Of a DNA stretch of 64,000 nucleotides, positions 23,117-35,946 are shown one piece after another. The notes under the pieces are model-generated. The model was not told the DNA's origin. It ran no database searches and saw only the letters and a program-made list of their open reading frames with translations. Origin of the DNA: Sipunculus nudus (taxonomy: Eukaryota; Annelida; Sipuncula; Golfingiida; Sipunculidae). The DNA is taken from NCBI GenBank assembly GCA_026874595.1, contig CM049306.1:60952019-61016018 (forward strand), given 5' to 3'. The position numbers were made by a program, and so were the translations under genes. Within the stretch, counting starts at the first letter, position 1, and each line of letters starts with the position of its first letter.

Positions 23117-23990
23117 CGGGCTGTTAATAATGCAGACCGTCCTTGTTACCGAGTGTTTTCTTGGCAGCTTCTGATTTAAGGTGTTCATATTTCCATCACA
23201 TCAATGTATTCTGCAATCATTCATCGAGTGACACCTGCTGATATTTATTTTCTAATTTTCCAAACCTGTGTATCAAACAAAATGTTTTATTGTAGCACAA
23301 AGATGTTTACATTTACAAATATAAATGCATGTATAAGGAATAGCTACTGGTGAACTTGATGAGGATAAATGGACCTGACCGAGGATGTCAAATACCAATA
23401 GATGGCACTTTGATCACAGAGCAAGCAGTCTGTGTGTTTTGTTAATCATAATTTTTTCTGTAGGGCATTGTTTTTTCACTGTAACCAACACTAAGCATTC
23501 CACATTTGCTAAGACCATTTCTGCCTTTTATATGTGGTCAAAATATTGTAACAGAGAATAGGACACCTTGACTGTAACTGATCTACAACTCTGTTCATGA
23601 AGGAATCTGTGATGCGGAAAAGTGGGCAACTCAAGAACATGGCACAAAATATGCAGTTTAAAACTTAAATATGTTGTTATTTGTTGCATAAATAATGTAT
23701 TACCCCGCTCTAAGATTAAACTACATGTAGAATATTTCCGAGGTCTGCTGACCATGTTTCCTGTTACTGTAAAGCAGTTTAGCAGACTGAAGCTCAAAGT
23801 GACTTGGTTATCTTTGGTGCTTGATGCCCTGCTCTTGCTGCTGAAATCAACAGATACATGGACCATTTAGCATGTCTTACTTTGGGATACAGGAACATAG
23901 GATTAACGAATTTTGAATGTCCTGTTAATGTATTTTGTTAAATATACGTATATGTATCTTTGATTAGAAATAAAAAGTTTTACCTAGTTA
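23117..23990 (+). other. LRRC27-like 3' UTR
   Basis: Non-coding sequence after the stop. The first clear AATAAA in a suitable context lies near 23969, followed by a T-rich stretch. ORFs on both strands at 23528-23870 mirror each other and look spurious. Confidence 0.5.
23969..23974 (+). terminator. Putative polyadenylation signal AATAAA (LRRC27-like)
   Basis: AATAAA about 850 bp after the stop, followed by AAGTTTTACC. The cleavage site is inferred only. Confidence 0.45.
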
Positions 23991-24132
23991 AATGACTTGT
24001 CTTCTTGCAATTTTAAAACTGGCAAGTTTCCATTTGTAGTCATTTTTTAACTCACATCACTCTTTGTTTGATGTCTTGTTTTTCAGTATTCCGTACGGTT
24101 GTCCATTAATAAGGCACAAATCAGTGTTGGAG

Positions 24133-24255
24133 GTCTCGAGGCCGGTCTTGAGGCCGGTCTTGGCCTCGAGGCCCGGTTTTCTCGGCCTTGGCCTTGGCCT
24201 CGGAAGGCCATGACTCGGCCTCGGGACAGACGGGTCCGAGGCCGCGCACGTTTGA
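24133..24255 (+). repeat. GC-rich subterminal repeat block of the hAT element, left
   Basis: Nested short repeats GAGGCCGGTCTT and CGGCCTTGGCCTTGGCC. The segment with TGACTCGG is matched by 32640-32690 at the other end as a direct, not inverted, repeat. Confidence 0.7.
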
Positions 24256-25689
24256 CCTTTTTTGAATGTACTCGGCTTGCATTTGTGAACAGGATTCGAA
24301 TTTTAGGGGGCCAATTACCCGTATTTTTTGGCTCACTTCCGTGAAATGTGAAGGTGCAAGCTTGTTTGGCCCGTAAAAATCTGCCTTCAGGTGCTAGACA
24401 TATAGCCCTTCTATTTTTAATCTCCCTCAGTCTCCATGTAGATATTCTTAATTTCCATAATGAAAGCCTTTGAAAGGTATTACCCGACGTAGCCGATCAT
24501 TTAATTTGAGCCTTTTAAATTAGTCTGATTGTGCCTACATACAAGGAACGATCGGTACACTCGTACGCTGGTGAGAGGAGAAAAACTGCCGGTAAACCGC
24601 TCCCAAAGTTTCAACACTTGCAAGAGTGAAAAACTCCATGAACTGACTTATTAACATGCACAAACGTTATAAAAATAGGGGGATCGCGTAAAAGGACACA
24701 TTGAGCAATAAGAAACCATTCTCGTTGGATTACAAATAAAGCGCAAGTTCATCGTTGTCGCATTAAATGAGTTCTCTCGACATTCATACTGTCAACCGGC
24801 CATGTTGGCATTTAAACCATATATGGCACGTCGCCTAACATGCAGTTGATTTGCATAGATCCGTGCCTAGCCAGTGCACGCATACGTTCTTGTGATTGGC
24901 GGAGAGATGAAGTGTCATAGATAGAGAGCCAATAAGAGGTTCGTAGTAAAATCCACCCAATGTGACTTCAATCATGACAATTTTGGCGGGAAAATGTTCA
25001 CTGACATCGCTTCGCCTTCGGTTTTTTTTTAGTGTTTGATTTTCTAGCTAAGATCCTGGTGGCACCGTGAGTATATAAAGCAAATGACGCAGGGCTATAA
25101 TGAAACCTGCAACTGACGATGTCTGGTGCACGATCTACACAAATCAGATGTTTGTAATTGCAAGAATTGTGCAATTTCCCCGGTTCTGTAACGATCATAA
25201 CAGGGTTTTGGCAGCAGACGGTTTCTAGCGTATCGTCCCTATACCATCCATAACTGCTTTGATTAATTAAAGCGACTGTGTATACCGTATACTTTTTGTA
25301 ATGTTTCGATTTAACTGCCTTTGTTTACGTCAATTTATTTCATTTGATTAATAGCGTTTAAAATAAACCTGGAACCTTGTTTGATTTAAATAAGAAAAAA
25401 GAAAGATATTTCCCAGCCGTGCGGCGTTTCATGTGGAGACGTTGAAAGGGTACAGAAGATCAACATTATTTGCTAAGTCATTAATTAAAGAAAAATAAAA
25501 TATAATCAACACTAGGCAGCGCCGTGCCTGTCGTTGAATTTTATTATTTTTCTAGTTTATATGCTGGTACGTTATTTAACAGGTATTTTGCCCGGGTGAC
25601 TATAGTTAAGTGGATTTTCCAAAATAAAGAAAATGACATGACAATTAAATTAACAGACTGGGAAAATAGATCGAGAAATCAGTCTAATT

Positions 25690-25960
25690 GTCCGTGAGAG
25701 TAATATTATCTCGCCCGAGTTCCATTCTGGACAAAATCCACGCATATTTAATAAGGTCAGAGGTCACTATAGGCTGCTGTGTGGTGTCGCCGCGATAACT
25801 TGCGTGGAATACGATCGATTTTGATAAAACTCAACAGAAATATTATTCAATATAATATCTCACCTATAGATTTCCAACAAAATCCATCCATAATCAGTGA
25901 GGCCAGCGGGTCACCAGACTTTGGTGGCACCATGCATGGCATATTAACCCTTTAATGTTC
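25690..25960 (+). repeat. Dispersed about 148-bp repeat, second location
   Basis: Matches 18840-19060 in block order (CAAAATCCACGCATATTTAA, AGGTCAGAGGTCACTA, TTGATAAAACTCAACAGAAA, ACCAGACTTTGGTGGCACCA). Two units. Confidence 0.65.
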
Positions 25961-26149
25961 AGATTAGCCTGTGGATTGTCACACTCCTACTGTTCAGATT
26001 TATTTTGCATTTTTTCCACATTTTGACATGAATCTATATAAGAGACATTAACTCAGTAACCGTTAAAGGTATCTTTGTGAAATTTTCAGCTTTTACTGTC
26101 AGGTATATGTCCATCATGTTATTTTATTTATTTTCTATATACCTGGTTT

Positions 26150-27590
26150 GATATGTATGTAACTAAGGTATATACAGGTAAAAACAGGTAAATCTGTACT
26201 AACTGTATTTCCACTCACTGGTATATCACCAAAATGACCCCTTTCATCCTGTTCAGGTAACCCATTAACCCTTTGATAAAAAAAGGGAAATGTAAGGATT
26301 TTTTTCACTCTAAGGTAATTATTAATTAATGGTAAGAAAAAGGTAAATGATTTGGTTAAATACTGGAAAGGGAACCACCAACGAACCAGAATGTGCAAGT
26401 AAATTATATTTTTCTGTGGAAATCAAATATTTTTCACCTGAAAAGCTTGCTGACCCAAAGAGCACATTCTATGATTATTAACATATAACACATATGTTTA
26501 CCTGTACAGGTAAGTAAAGGTAAATTATTTTTTTTTTCTGAATATGTTAGCAAACACCTTGTTCATCAATATAGTTACTATAAATTAATACCTTCTCTAT
26601 TTATGGACTGTATAATTCATTTTGATATAAGAACAGGTGCTTTTAATACAGTAATTAAGTTACCTATGTGAATAGTACCTTTGTTCTTCAACTGATCTAA
26701 TTACCTGTGGCAGTGACAAAATCATGCTGAAAAGTGGCTGAGAAGAATATGGATAAACAAGTGTCAACTGTGTAAAACCATTATATTTTGATTTTTCAGA
26801 CATGTAAAACATAAATTGATAATTTTGGTTACGGTTACACATAAAAACATACTCACCTGTACAGGTGAGTTCAGGTAAATACAGGTAAATTATTTTTTTA
26901 ATGAAGTATATATTTTATACATGTAATAAGGGAGAAAAAAAACATACAACTTAATTTTGAGTGCCATGTGTAAAATTTATGAATTATAGGTACTAACTGC
27001 ACTATTTATTGGGTTACCTGAAATGATACCTTTGATCTTAAACAGATTTAATTACCTTTGTAAGTACAGAATATAAAGACAACTTTTTATTTTAAAAGTG
27101 GAGAGGAAATTTTTGAAGGAGTTTAAACAATATGCAGAAACTATCTTTTAATTAACTGCACAGCCACGAGACTTGTGGATTTCAATTTTGCCAATTTCTA
27201 CCTGTGAAAGTTTACTCACCTGCACAGGTAAGATCAGGTAAATAAAGGTAAATTCTCATTTTTTTAATTTAAATTATATATTATACTTGTTATAAGGGAC
27301 ATTGCAATAAAAACTATTTACTTTTGTCCAATGTGCAAAATATATAATTTATGGGTGTGAAATGCACTAATTATCTGGTTACCTGTAATATACCTTTTTA
27401 TGTCAAATTAATATATTTTTACATGTGCAGGCAAAAACAAATCGCCGACTGATTTTAAAATAAAATCTGGAAAAATGTGTCTACCCTGTTTGTTAACATT
27501 TCATGCAATAATAAAATTGCTGTTTAGATGGTCTGTAGCGTTTATCTGCACTTGTAAAAATCCAGGTGCGACAGGTAAACAGGTGTGCAC
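26150..27590 (+). repeat. About 355-bp tandem repeat with CACCTG/CAGGTG palindromes
   Basis: CCTGTACAGG or CCTGCACAGG cores recur at 26501, 26856 and 27219 (355 and 363 bp apart), with weaker units about 330 bp to either side. Each is followed by AGGTAAATACAGGTAAATT-like sequence and, later, TTACCTG, ATACCTTTG and TTAATTACCT blocks. At 26851-26870 there is a perfect 20-bp palindrome, ACTCACCTGTACAGGTGAGT. Confidence 0.75.
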
Positions 27591-28058
27591 TTGGTTCGAT
27601 CAACGATTAGCCTAAATAAACGTTGATATATCCAAATCTTTCCCATTCGAAACAGTGCGAATGTACTAAAATTTGAAATAAAAAATCAAAACAAATATGT
27701 CTTGCACTTGTGAAAACTCTTATTTTCTTAATTGAGGGTATCCATGCAATTTCTTTTGAAGTAACGCGGCTGACGGTGATTGAGCGATAATGAGTGAATT
27801 TAGCAATATGTAGCACACAAGGTACATTAACGAGGCGGTTTTGCAGACTTTAGTCACAGAATTATCCTATCTAGTCAATATAACGAAAAAATAAAAATAA
27901 ACAAAACATTTACTGGACAATTAAGATGCAAGACGACACGTCTGTTTGGGTTTTTTTTCCTGAACGGTCCAATTTTACCGCGTCATCCCTCAGCCAGCGG
28001 TGACGCACTGACGCTGCAAACTTTTCTCACCCAATCGTATCTACTTTTACATCAGCAA

Positions 28059-28143
28059 GGTTCACGTGACTGGGTCTGGCGTGTTTATTTTGTAAAGTCT
28101 TTTAAATGGACATGGTTCACGTGACTGAGTCTGGCGTGTTTAT
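28059..28143 (+). repeat. 30-bp direct repeat containing TTCACGTGAC
   Basis: Two copies of GGTTCACGTGACTGGGTCTG then GCGTGTTTAT, with one mismatch, 55 bp apart. Each carries an extended E-box. Confidence 0.8.
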
Positions 28144-28213
28144 TATAAGAAGCATCATGAGATGCTGTGCCGACTGGCGGTCTGATTATTCTTTTTTTTT
28201 GTGGGGGTGGTGT

Positions 28214-28234
28214 GGGGGGGGGGGGGGGGGGGGG
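28214..28234 (+). repeat. G homopolymer (21 nt)
   Basis: Uninterrupted G run flanked by further G-rich sequence. Confidence 0.95.
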
Positions 28235-30940
28235 AGTTACCTGGAAACATCCTCTCACGTCATGCAATATGTATGCATTAGAATCGATTCTTTCCCGCAG
28301 GGATCAGAAACAATGAAAACACTGGTAGTACTAGTGGAACAATAATTTATTACATATATATAATAAATAGGCCTATGCACATTAATGTAAACAAATCGTT
28401 ATTAACAAGAATATAAAATAACGGAAATTCAATATTTTTTATTGTTGAAAAGGTGTTTTTAAAATGTGCTATTGGGGATAATGCACATAATACCAAAGTT
28501 TATAAACGTGAGAAAACGATACTAAACTGTGAAGTAACACCAAAGAAACATGTTTTCACAGTACATTTTAATGTATGTTAAGTTATTCAAATATATAGGC
28601 CTACGTAAGTCCAACAATGCTTATCAAAATCATGCCTAGTTACTATGATTTCATAGCAGTACATTCTGGTATCTTAGAGGAAAATTGCACGTAGGCTTAC
28701 ATATCTTCATGCACTTACTTATCCAGGTCTTCAATTTGCACTTTATTTCAGTGACATTTAAATGAAGCATAATTACGTCATATGAAATTAATATAAAATG
28801 GAAATATAATATATAATTACATTTATTTAATTCAACTTCACTTGAAGAAAAGAAGGAAATTTATTTTATAATTTTGAGATGCACAATTCCTTGGTTAACT
28901 AGATGTATACACGAGACCTAACTTCAAATCATATAGCTAATCTGGTAACCTCCGTATGCAACTTTGTACATTTAGGCCCTCATATAGTCAGAAATCATGC
29001 ACTGCTGATAAAACTTCAGCTTTAGCAGGAAAGCATGCGGTCTCCCCAGGCTGCAAGGTGCATGGTGATTTCACGGAGAGGCAGAGTTCCAGTTAATTAT
29101 AAAACAATATGCAGCAACAATTCAATAATTCTTAAGAAGCACCTGGAATGTTCCAAAAACTTCTAATAAGTTATGATCTCTTGGGTGTTTGTTTATTTAT
29201 TTATTTTGTATTCACCAGTCCCGTCAGCTGTAGAGACGCGGACCATGACCTACACCTGGCAATTATACATGTCGTTCGGTTCCCGAACATTGTAAATGAT
29301 GTCATTATCCTTTGATGATTAATGTAATTGATGCCAATTTAAATTAGTAATTTTCACTCCGAATCCCCGTCTGGTTGGACACATGTTGTGTGCTGTCTTT
29401 CCGCTAAAATCTTCTGTGTGATAGGAAAATTTCCTTGTGCTAATAAAACTGTCAATCAAACGTGAAAATGACAAGGTCGGTGGGTAAAAATAGAAGCCGA
29501 CACCCTGTGGTATTTTAGGTCTTCGAAAGGGGCAAGTTTGAGACAAAGCCATCAAACATTTTGCAATATAGATATATATTTGTATACCTGCGTCTTTTAA
29601 ATCTTATTTTACAGCAATGGAAAGGTACAATTAGATTTCAGTCTAATTTGTCCACCTGCATGATTTCTCGATCGTCATTTTGAATACACCATGCGCATGC
29701 ATATCGAAAGTCCGCATCTTTGGTCTTAATATTTTACTTTCACTGTGTCACCGTCACTATATATATACGCTATAGCTTCTAATTTAAGATTGGCGAATGC
29801 ATTTTATTCATTTTCTTGCATGTATCATGACTGAGACTGACTCCGCCGTATGACTTTAAAGGATTATCATGACCACGACACATTTTCCATATTTAATCCC
29901 TGGGCCATGCATGCAAGCGTTGACTGGGTTTTGAGAGCGATATCAATATAAAGCGGCGTTTATACCGGGTGCACGTACGGTATATGCGATATATATGCAG
30001 TCTGCGGTATACGTTATGTATTTTTTATGAATATAGGCGGCGAATGAACCCGATTTGAGAAACTTTCATGGATGAAATATAAAAAGGAGTTATAAGTTCT
30101 GGTATTAGTGATCAGATTTTATGTTTAAAGGGTACAAACATTTATAACGCAGTACTATTCCTTACAACAATGAATAGCCTGTTATAGGCAAACGTATTAC
30201 AAAAAAAAAAAATATTTACTTCAATTCATATAATAATAGGTTATATTTTTACAATTAAGTTTGCTATGTGCCATATATATTTAAAGATGTTTTGCAGCTC
30301 CGCCCAAAATCTGTTTCACTGGCAGTGACAACTACTGGTGCTTTTATCAATCACTAATGAAAATTATAATAGGCACATAGGCCTATATATATACACACAC
30401 ACACAAAAGCGCGCACACGTGCACGTACACATGTAGCCTATACATATAAAGGAAGTACTACACATATAAAAATTTGTAAAATCTGTTCAGTATGTGTTAA
30501 AACCGTATTAATACATATTTGTTCAAGCGTATAAGTCATGCACTTACTGTCTTGTTTTACATATTCAAGGATCTGGGTGTATAGGCGTACAGTTCCACGT
30601 ACGTCGTAAAATAATTACTTCAATATTTCATGGAGTATAAAGTTATCTTTATATTTTACACTGGAAAATTAACTATATCTCTATAATATCTGGCTGTTTC
30701 TAATTTAAGACGGTATTAATTTTATTTTCAATCCAAAAAGCCTCTTAGAATGATTGACAGTTCTTGTGCCCGATTACGATTGTACATAAAATGTTTGGCA
30801 CAGAAATGATCACTAGAAAACAATCAGACATCACATATATATACGACATGATATATGACAGTATCTTCGATTTTTAGTTAAGAAAATATGTTAATATTTA
30901 AAATAAATACTCATTTTATTATATGATATCGGTTAAAAAT
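28235..30940. other. Unassigned interior of the hAT element
   Basis: AT-rich DNA with scattered CpG. No ORF longer than about 80 codons and no recognised domain. Confidence 0.5.
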
Positions 30941-30964
30941 GGTTTTCCAGTGCCAGTACATGAC

Positions 30965-31500
30965 ACAGTAAGGAGGTCACGCAGATCACGTGCGTGGTGT
31001 CTGTCAGACGCGTCAGTCAGTCGGACGGCGATCATTGGTCACAAGTTAAACCAATAAAAAAGGGGATAATATATGATCTTGGAAATGTTTAACGGAAGTT
31101 AAATCTGTAAACACACTGCACTTGATTTTGTCACCAGGATTGATTGCCAACATTTGGTAATTTACCGATTTCTGATGAATTTAGCGTAGGAGTCTGATTT
31201 TACTCTCGCAGCCGACATGTTACCAGGGCCCACGTAACAAGGCCACGTGAGTGAAAGTCAATCATTTTTATATTTTTCCAACAAGTCTGCGTTCGCGCCA
31301 GTTTGGATCTTGGTCACATGTTAGAACAACACTTGACGTTTTTCTCTTTCATTTAAGTACAAATATGATGGATGACAATAGACATTTCACCCCCAAAACT
31401 TGCCCCAATTACGGGTATGTAAAATGGGCTTTAGCGCGCCCGGGCGGGCGCCTTTGAACTACAGGCCCGTGACAAACGCGCGCCCTGGCGGGCGTTATTG
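30965..31500. promoter_or_regulatory. CpG-rich segment with E-boxes inside the hAT element
   Basis: CACGTG occurs near 30987 and 31242. A GC-rich stretch at 31430-31500 carries two related blocks, GCGCGCCCGGGCGGGCG and CGCGCGCCCTGGCGGGCG. It resembles a promoter, but no transcript start can be shown. Confidence 0.25.
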
Positions 31501-32195
31501 GAGTTTAAAGCCTTAAAGAGGTCACGAGACAGAAAACGGGCGCATCGGTGCTCATGTTTTTAAATCAAAACCAAATAAAAAAATTATGCCATCGAGGCAG
31601 TGAACGATATACAAAGAGTACATATGTAGTTAATTATATTTAATCTTTTAACTATTTTTTTTTATTTAAAAAAATATACGGGCCTGTATTTTTCTGGCGG
31701 ACCTGTGAAACCAGCGTTACACATGGCCGACTGGCCTATATATTTTCAAGCCTTTTTTTCTGATTTTGCTCTGAAATGCCCCATAAATTAACGGTAATTA
31801 TACTGACCATCACTCTTGACAGTGGCCTTTGTCCCGCAAGCAAAAAAATGACGTTTCAATCTACAGTATTGGAACTATCGGAAGTATTGGGAATTTTGGG
31901 ATGCATTTAATTGTTTTTCACCAAAACAAACCTTTATCATGAACATTTGCAACTGTTAATTATCTCCTCGAAGATGTTCTATTTTTAAGTGTTATTAATC
32001 ATAAATAAATAATTATTTATGCATGAGTGTTTTTTTAGCGGGATCTTTTCCAAGCGGGAATTTCCCAGAAATGTCACTTATTTGTGACCGTGCCCCGTGA
32101 TTTTCCTGTTAGCCGGCGCAAACACTGTGTGGACAGATGGGTTGGGTTACGCGTGTGAGCAGAGCGAATGCATGAGCACAGCATAATCGCTGCTT

Positions 32196-32618
32196 TTGGA
32201 GTGTACATGCAAGGCACGGAGTATCCTTTGGAAACTGTGGACAAACAATACTACCCTTCTGGGTCAAACTGCGTTTTATCAGCATAACTTTGTACAGTTT
32301 TGTATACTTTGTAACTTATGGATCCGGGACACATCACGACTTATAAGACCATCACTAAAAAAACATATACTCATATACAGACTATTGTGGCCCAAAATGT
32401 GCATTAGGGCGATGTTTAACGTTATTAAAAATATCGTCGGGGTAAATACATTGCTGGCAGGAAGGATAGGCCTAAAAATACGTGCAGCATTTCTCGGAAT
32501 GGTCCAGATGAACCACAAAAAGTTTTATCCGCTATATCTAGGCATATATACGCTATATAGGCATATATATTGTACTTTTATGAATGAAATATTTGCCTTC
32601 TTAAATATAGGCAGTTAA
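32196..32618 (+). CDS. Unrecognised 140-codon ORF near the right end of the hAT element
   Basis: The longest ORF in the element. Its composition is hydrophobic and basic, with no hAT transposase signature (no BED finger, no hATC dimerisation region). Probably chance; listed because of its position. Confidence 0.15.
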   Translation: MECTCKARSILWKLWTNNTTLLGQTAFYQHNFVQFCILCNLWIRDTSRLIRPSLKKHILIYRLLWPKMCIRAMFNVIKNIVGVNTLLAGRIGLKIRAAFLGMVQMNHKKFYPLYLGIYTLYRHIYCTFMNEIFAFLNIGS

Positions 32619-32720
32619 ACTGGTAGATCGCGGTGATGCGGCCTCGGCCTTGGCCTCGGACGGTGGTGACTCGGACTCGGCCTTGGAGTTTGGTGACTCG
32701 ACTACAACACTGGCACAAAT

Positions 32721-34090
32721 AGTAACCACTGGACCTAACTGTACACCCATAAACCATCTCCTTGGAAACCTGATATTAGGTCACTGTGACCTATATCCTC
32801 TAAGCTATGTACCTGCCAGAATTCTAAAAAATAAGATGCAAAAGCTCCAGTATCTGAATAACTAATGCACTGAATGCTATGATTCTTTCCATGCAAATTG
32901 ATCATGGAGTGTTCCATCATTTCCTGAAGACTGGTGGCACTACTTGTATATATATTTTTTAATTTTTATGCATTTTTTCTCTCTGTTTGAGACCTTCAAA
33001 TGAAGCAGTCCAGACATTAATAGGGCACAAACCATAACCGTTTGATCTAAAAACCACTAACTATACATCCACAGAGGTACAAGGCACATCTTGGAAACCT
33101 CATATTAGATCATGGTGACCTATAATTTGCAAACTACAGGCCAAAAACATGATTTTGAGCACCCAGGGAGTCGGACAGGGCACAAATTGTATCCACTAGC
33201 CGTAAAATCTTCTAACATTACATCCAGGGAGTTCTTTGGCAAATCTCCTTGGAAACCTGAAATTAGGTCATTGTGACCTATATTCAGAGAGCTACTTGCA
33301 AAAAAACATGATTTGAAGTACCCAGACAGGGCACAAAACTTTACAATTGCATCTAGAATCCTCTAGGGTTCCTTGGGTCCTTGAAAAATTTCCATGGAAA
33401 TATGAAATTAGGTCACTGCAACTTGTATTCTCTAGGTAACAGCACCTGTTATTGCGCCCGAGAATAATAAAATATTTGATGCAAAAGCTCCAGTACCTGA
33501 ATAACTGATACATTGATTTCAATGATTCTTTCCATGCATATTGATCATGGATTATTTCATCAGTTCCTGAAGACTTGTTGCTCCAATTTTTCTGAGACCT
33601 CAAAATGAAGCAGTCCAGCTGTTAATAGGGCACAAACCATAACTGTTAGAACAAAAAACTTTTAACTATTTAAACATCCACAGAGGTTCTAGGCACATCT
33701 CTTTGGAAACCTGAAATAAGGTTATGGTGACCTATATTCAGCAATTTGAATGAACAAGATTTGAGCAACCTAGATGAAAGTTTTGCATGATTTGGTACAG
33801 TTTGACCTAGATTAAGATCCTGTAAATATTACTTTGAAACTTGAAATGATGTCACTGTGACCTGTATTCTGTGAGCTATGTGAAAGAACATGCTTTTAGC
33901 TATCTATTAGTTAGATTGGCCAAAATTGTAGCCGTTGTACAAAGAACTCTAGGGAGTTCCTGGTGGAGTCTTCTTAGAAAGTCAAAATAAGGTCACTGTA
34001 AGTTATTTGTAAAGACTATTGGCAAAACGCATGATTTTGAGCACTCTGAGAGTCATTTTGATCATTAATTGTTCTAGGTCCCTTGAATTC
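32721..34090 (+). repeat. About 150-165-bp tandem repeats within about 640-bp duplications
   Basis: GGAAACCTGAAATTAGGTCA and related blocks recur at roughly 32764, 33093, 33250, 33394, 33706 and 33837. A larger block containing TTCTTTCCATGCA and TTGATCATGGA repeats at about 32880 and 33525. Several units carry AGGTCA-N3-TGACCT. Confidence 0.75.
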
Positions 34091-34099
34091 AGCTGAGCG

Positions 34100-35946
34100 T
34101 CATGGCCCATGGGCCACTTGTTTGAGAATGTCATTCAGTGTGAAAAGTTCACCAACAGATGGATTGACAGAAAGCTGTTTATTCTAGCTGCGACTTGTGG
34201 GAATCAGGTTCTGCAGGTTGTGACAAAAACTAAGTAAAAGCTTTCTGTGCAGCAATTGACTTATCCACCACAAACCAAATGCTCCCTCATTTAACCTAAT
34301 TAGTAAAATGAGCCCCCAAAATGCTCATACGCAGGTCTTCCATGGCCATGGTATAGAGAGCTGCTTACAACATAATGTTGACATCACAAAAGTCTATGAC
34401 GCATGACAACGTATTGACTTACATCATCAACTGGTACCGCTGTCCTTCATTGTTTAATATAGAGCAGTCATTGTGAACTGTCTTGTAATATTTGGATTAT
34501 TTGTTTCATACAAATTACGTGCCAGGTAAGACATTATTATTTACTTGGTAGTCGGAGGAATGGCTCCTCAGCAGCAGCCTAAAGCCTAGAACTTTTTATA
34601 CGGTCTCCTTTATATAAAAAAAAATATCCCAGAAAACATGGAGACATGGCACTGGTACAGACTACACGTGTTCTGAGTGACAGAGCTCTGTCAAATTATG
34701 TAAATTTTGTTTTTTGTTGGTTGATAGACGCTTTACAATGTTCACGGTTACCCGACAAGTTGCTCATTAGTCCAATGGTTATGATTATTCATTGAATGCA
34801 TATGCAATTATGGTCACATAGAGTTCAAGGATACGTCTGAATTGCACATTTTGATTTAATTTTGACAGGCTCCCTCATTTTATTTAAACCACATTTGTGG
34901 AACCACCCACCTCAAACTTTGTTTTAAAAAAGTTCTTTAATAAAAAGTACTGTTGCTCTGTTGCTGCCTTGGCCACTGGCGGTTCCTGTAAATTACAATT
35001 ATCACTAAAGGTGGCATCTGTGTGCTCAAGGATTCCCATGTAGTCCTTACCAAATAATGAAAGTGGGGCCCCTGGAGAAGGAAAGTAAACTACTTGCACC
35101 CAACAGAAGAAGCAATTACATGAATTATAAAATGATCACTGAACATTAATAAATGTGATAAAAAAATAGTTAACTAATCTGTACCTCGGTCTGTTGCAGG
35201 TAATGCTGAAGTATCCCAAGACCTTGGGCATACCCCCTTTAAAATAGGCCCTCTACTTCTGCAGCATATTGACAATTCACAGACTCATGGTCAACAGTGT
35301 TTTAATTTGTCAATGGTTGATAACTATTTGTGTGTCAAAACTGATTAAAAATACTCAGTACTTAAAAATTTTGGGTTTACAAAACTCATGTTTTTGCTGG
35401 TTTCACCTTGCGGTCCAAGTCACTAGATTTCACCAGGTATATCAAATTTGAGAAAAATATATGCAGTGTTCAAAAGTTCAAAAGGGCTTACAAAAGATCT
35501 TTATTTATGCAGATTTGACCTTGAAATTCAAAGTCACCAGTTTTTAAACATGTATGAGATATTGGTGGAAACTATGCATGTGTCAAAATTGAAGAAAAAA
35601 GATGCAATACAAGGGACCCAAGGGTCATGGCGCTTAGCTGAATGAGAGATACAATTGTGTCACTATTGTTGTATGTTGACAGATGTAATTTTTTGTATTA
35701 ATTATGTAGTTGAGCGGAATAGTTATATAGAAGTATCAGTATTTTAAATATGAACAAGAATGTGTGTCTAAAATATTGCAATGGGAATGACTAGATGTTG
35801 TAAATTGCAGAGGAAGGAAGTGGAGATTTGCAAGTATAAAAATACACATTTAATAAATCAAAATATTTATGGAAAAGTAGAAAACATATGTTTTGGGAAG
35901 CAGTTGTTGCTGAATTAGAGAGGAAACAGAATGTCTCAAAAAGTAT
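34100..35946. other. Intergenic sequence, no gene recognised
   Basis: Short ORFs only. Fragments such as CAAGTCACTAGATTTCACCA and CTTGAAATTCAAAGTCACCAG suggest old dispersed repeats. Confidence 0.5.

Larger units (their letters stand above)
24114..32720. mobile_element. 8.59-kb hAT-type element with perfect 8-bp target duplication
   Basis: GCACAAAT at 24114-24121 precedes CAGTGTTGGAGGTCTCGAG, and GCACAAAT recurs at 32713-32720 directly after a terminus that reverse-complements to CAGTGTTGTAGTCGAGTC. An 8-bp duplication and CA..TG ends are hAT traits. Just inside, both ends carry a GC-rich block containing CGGCCTTGGCCTCGGA and TGACTCGG in the same orientation. No transposase ORF is visible, so the element looks non-autonomous despite its size. 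Its interior is richer in CpG than the flanks. The flanks, when joined, match the about 600-bp repeat around 33.0 and 33.6 kb. Confidence 0.8.

Noticed and set aside
24099-24344. 81-codon plus ORF with GLEAGLEAGLGLEA
   Set aside because: Translation of the GC-rich subterminal repeats of the hAT element.
28085-28345. Proline- and glycine-run ORFs at 28.1-28.3 kb
   Set aside because: Produced by the 21-nt G homopolymer.
34884-35099. 71-codon minus ORF considered as a gene exon
   Set aside because: No recognisable domain and no convincing splice context.
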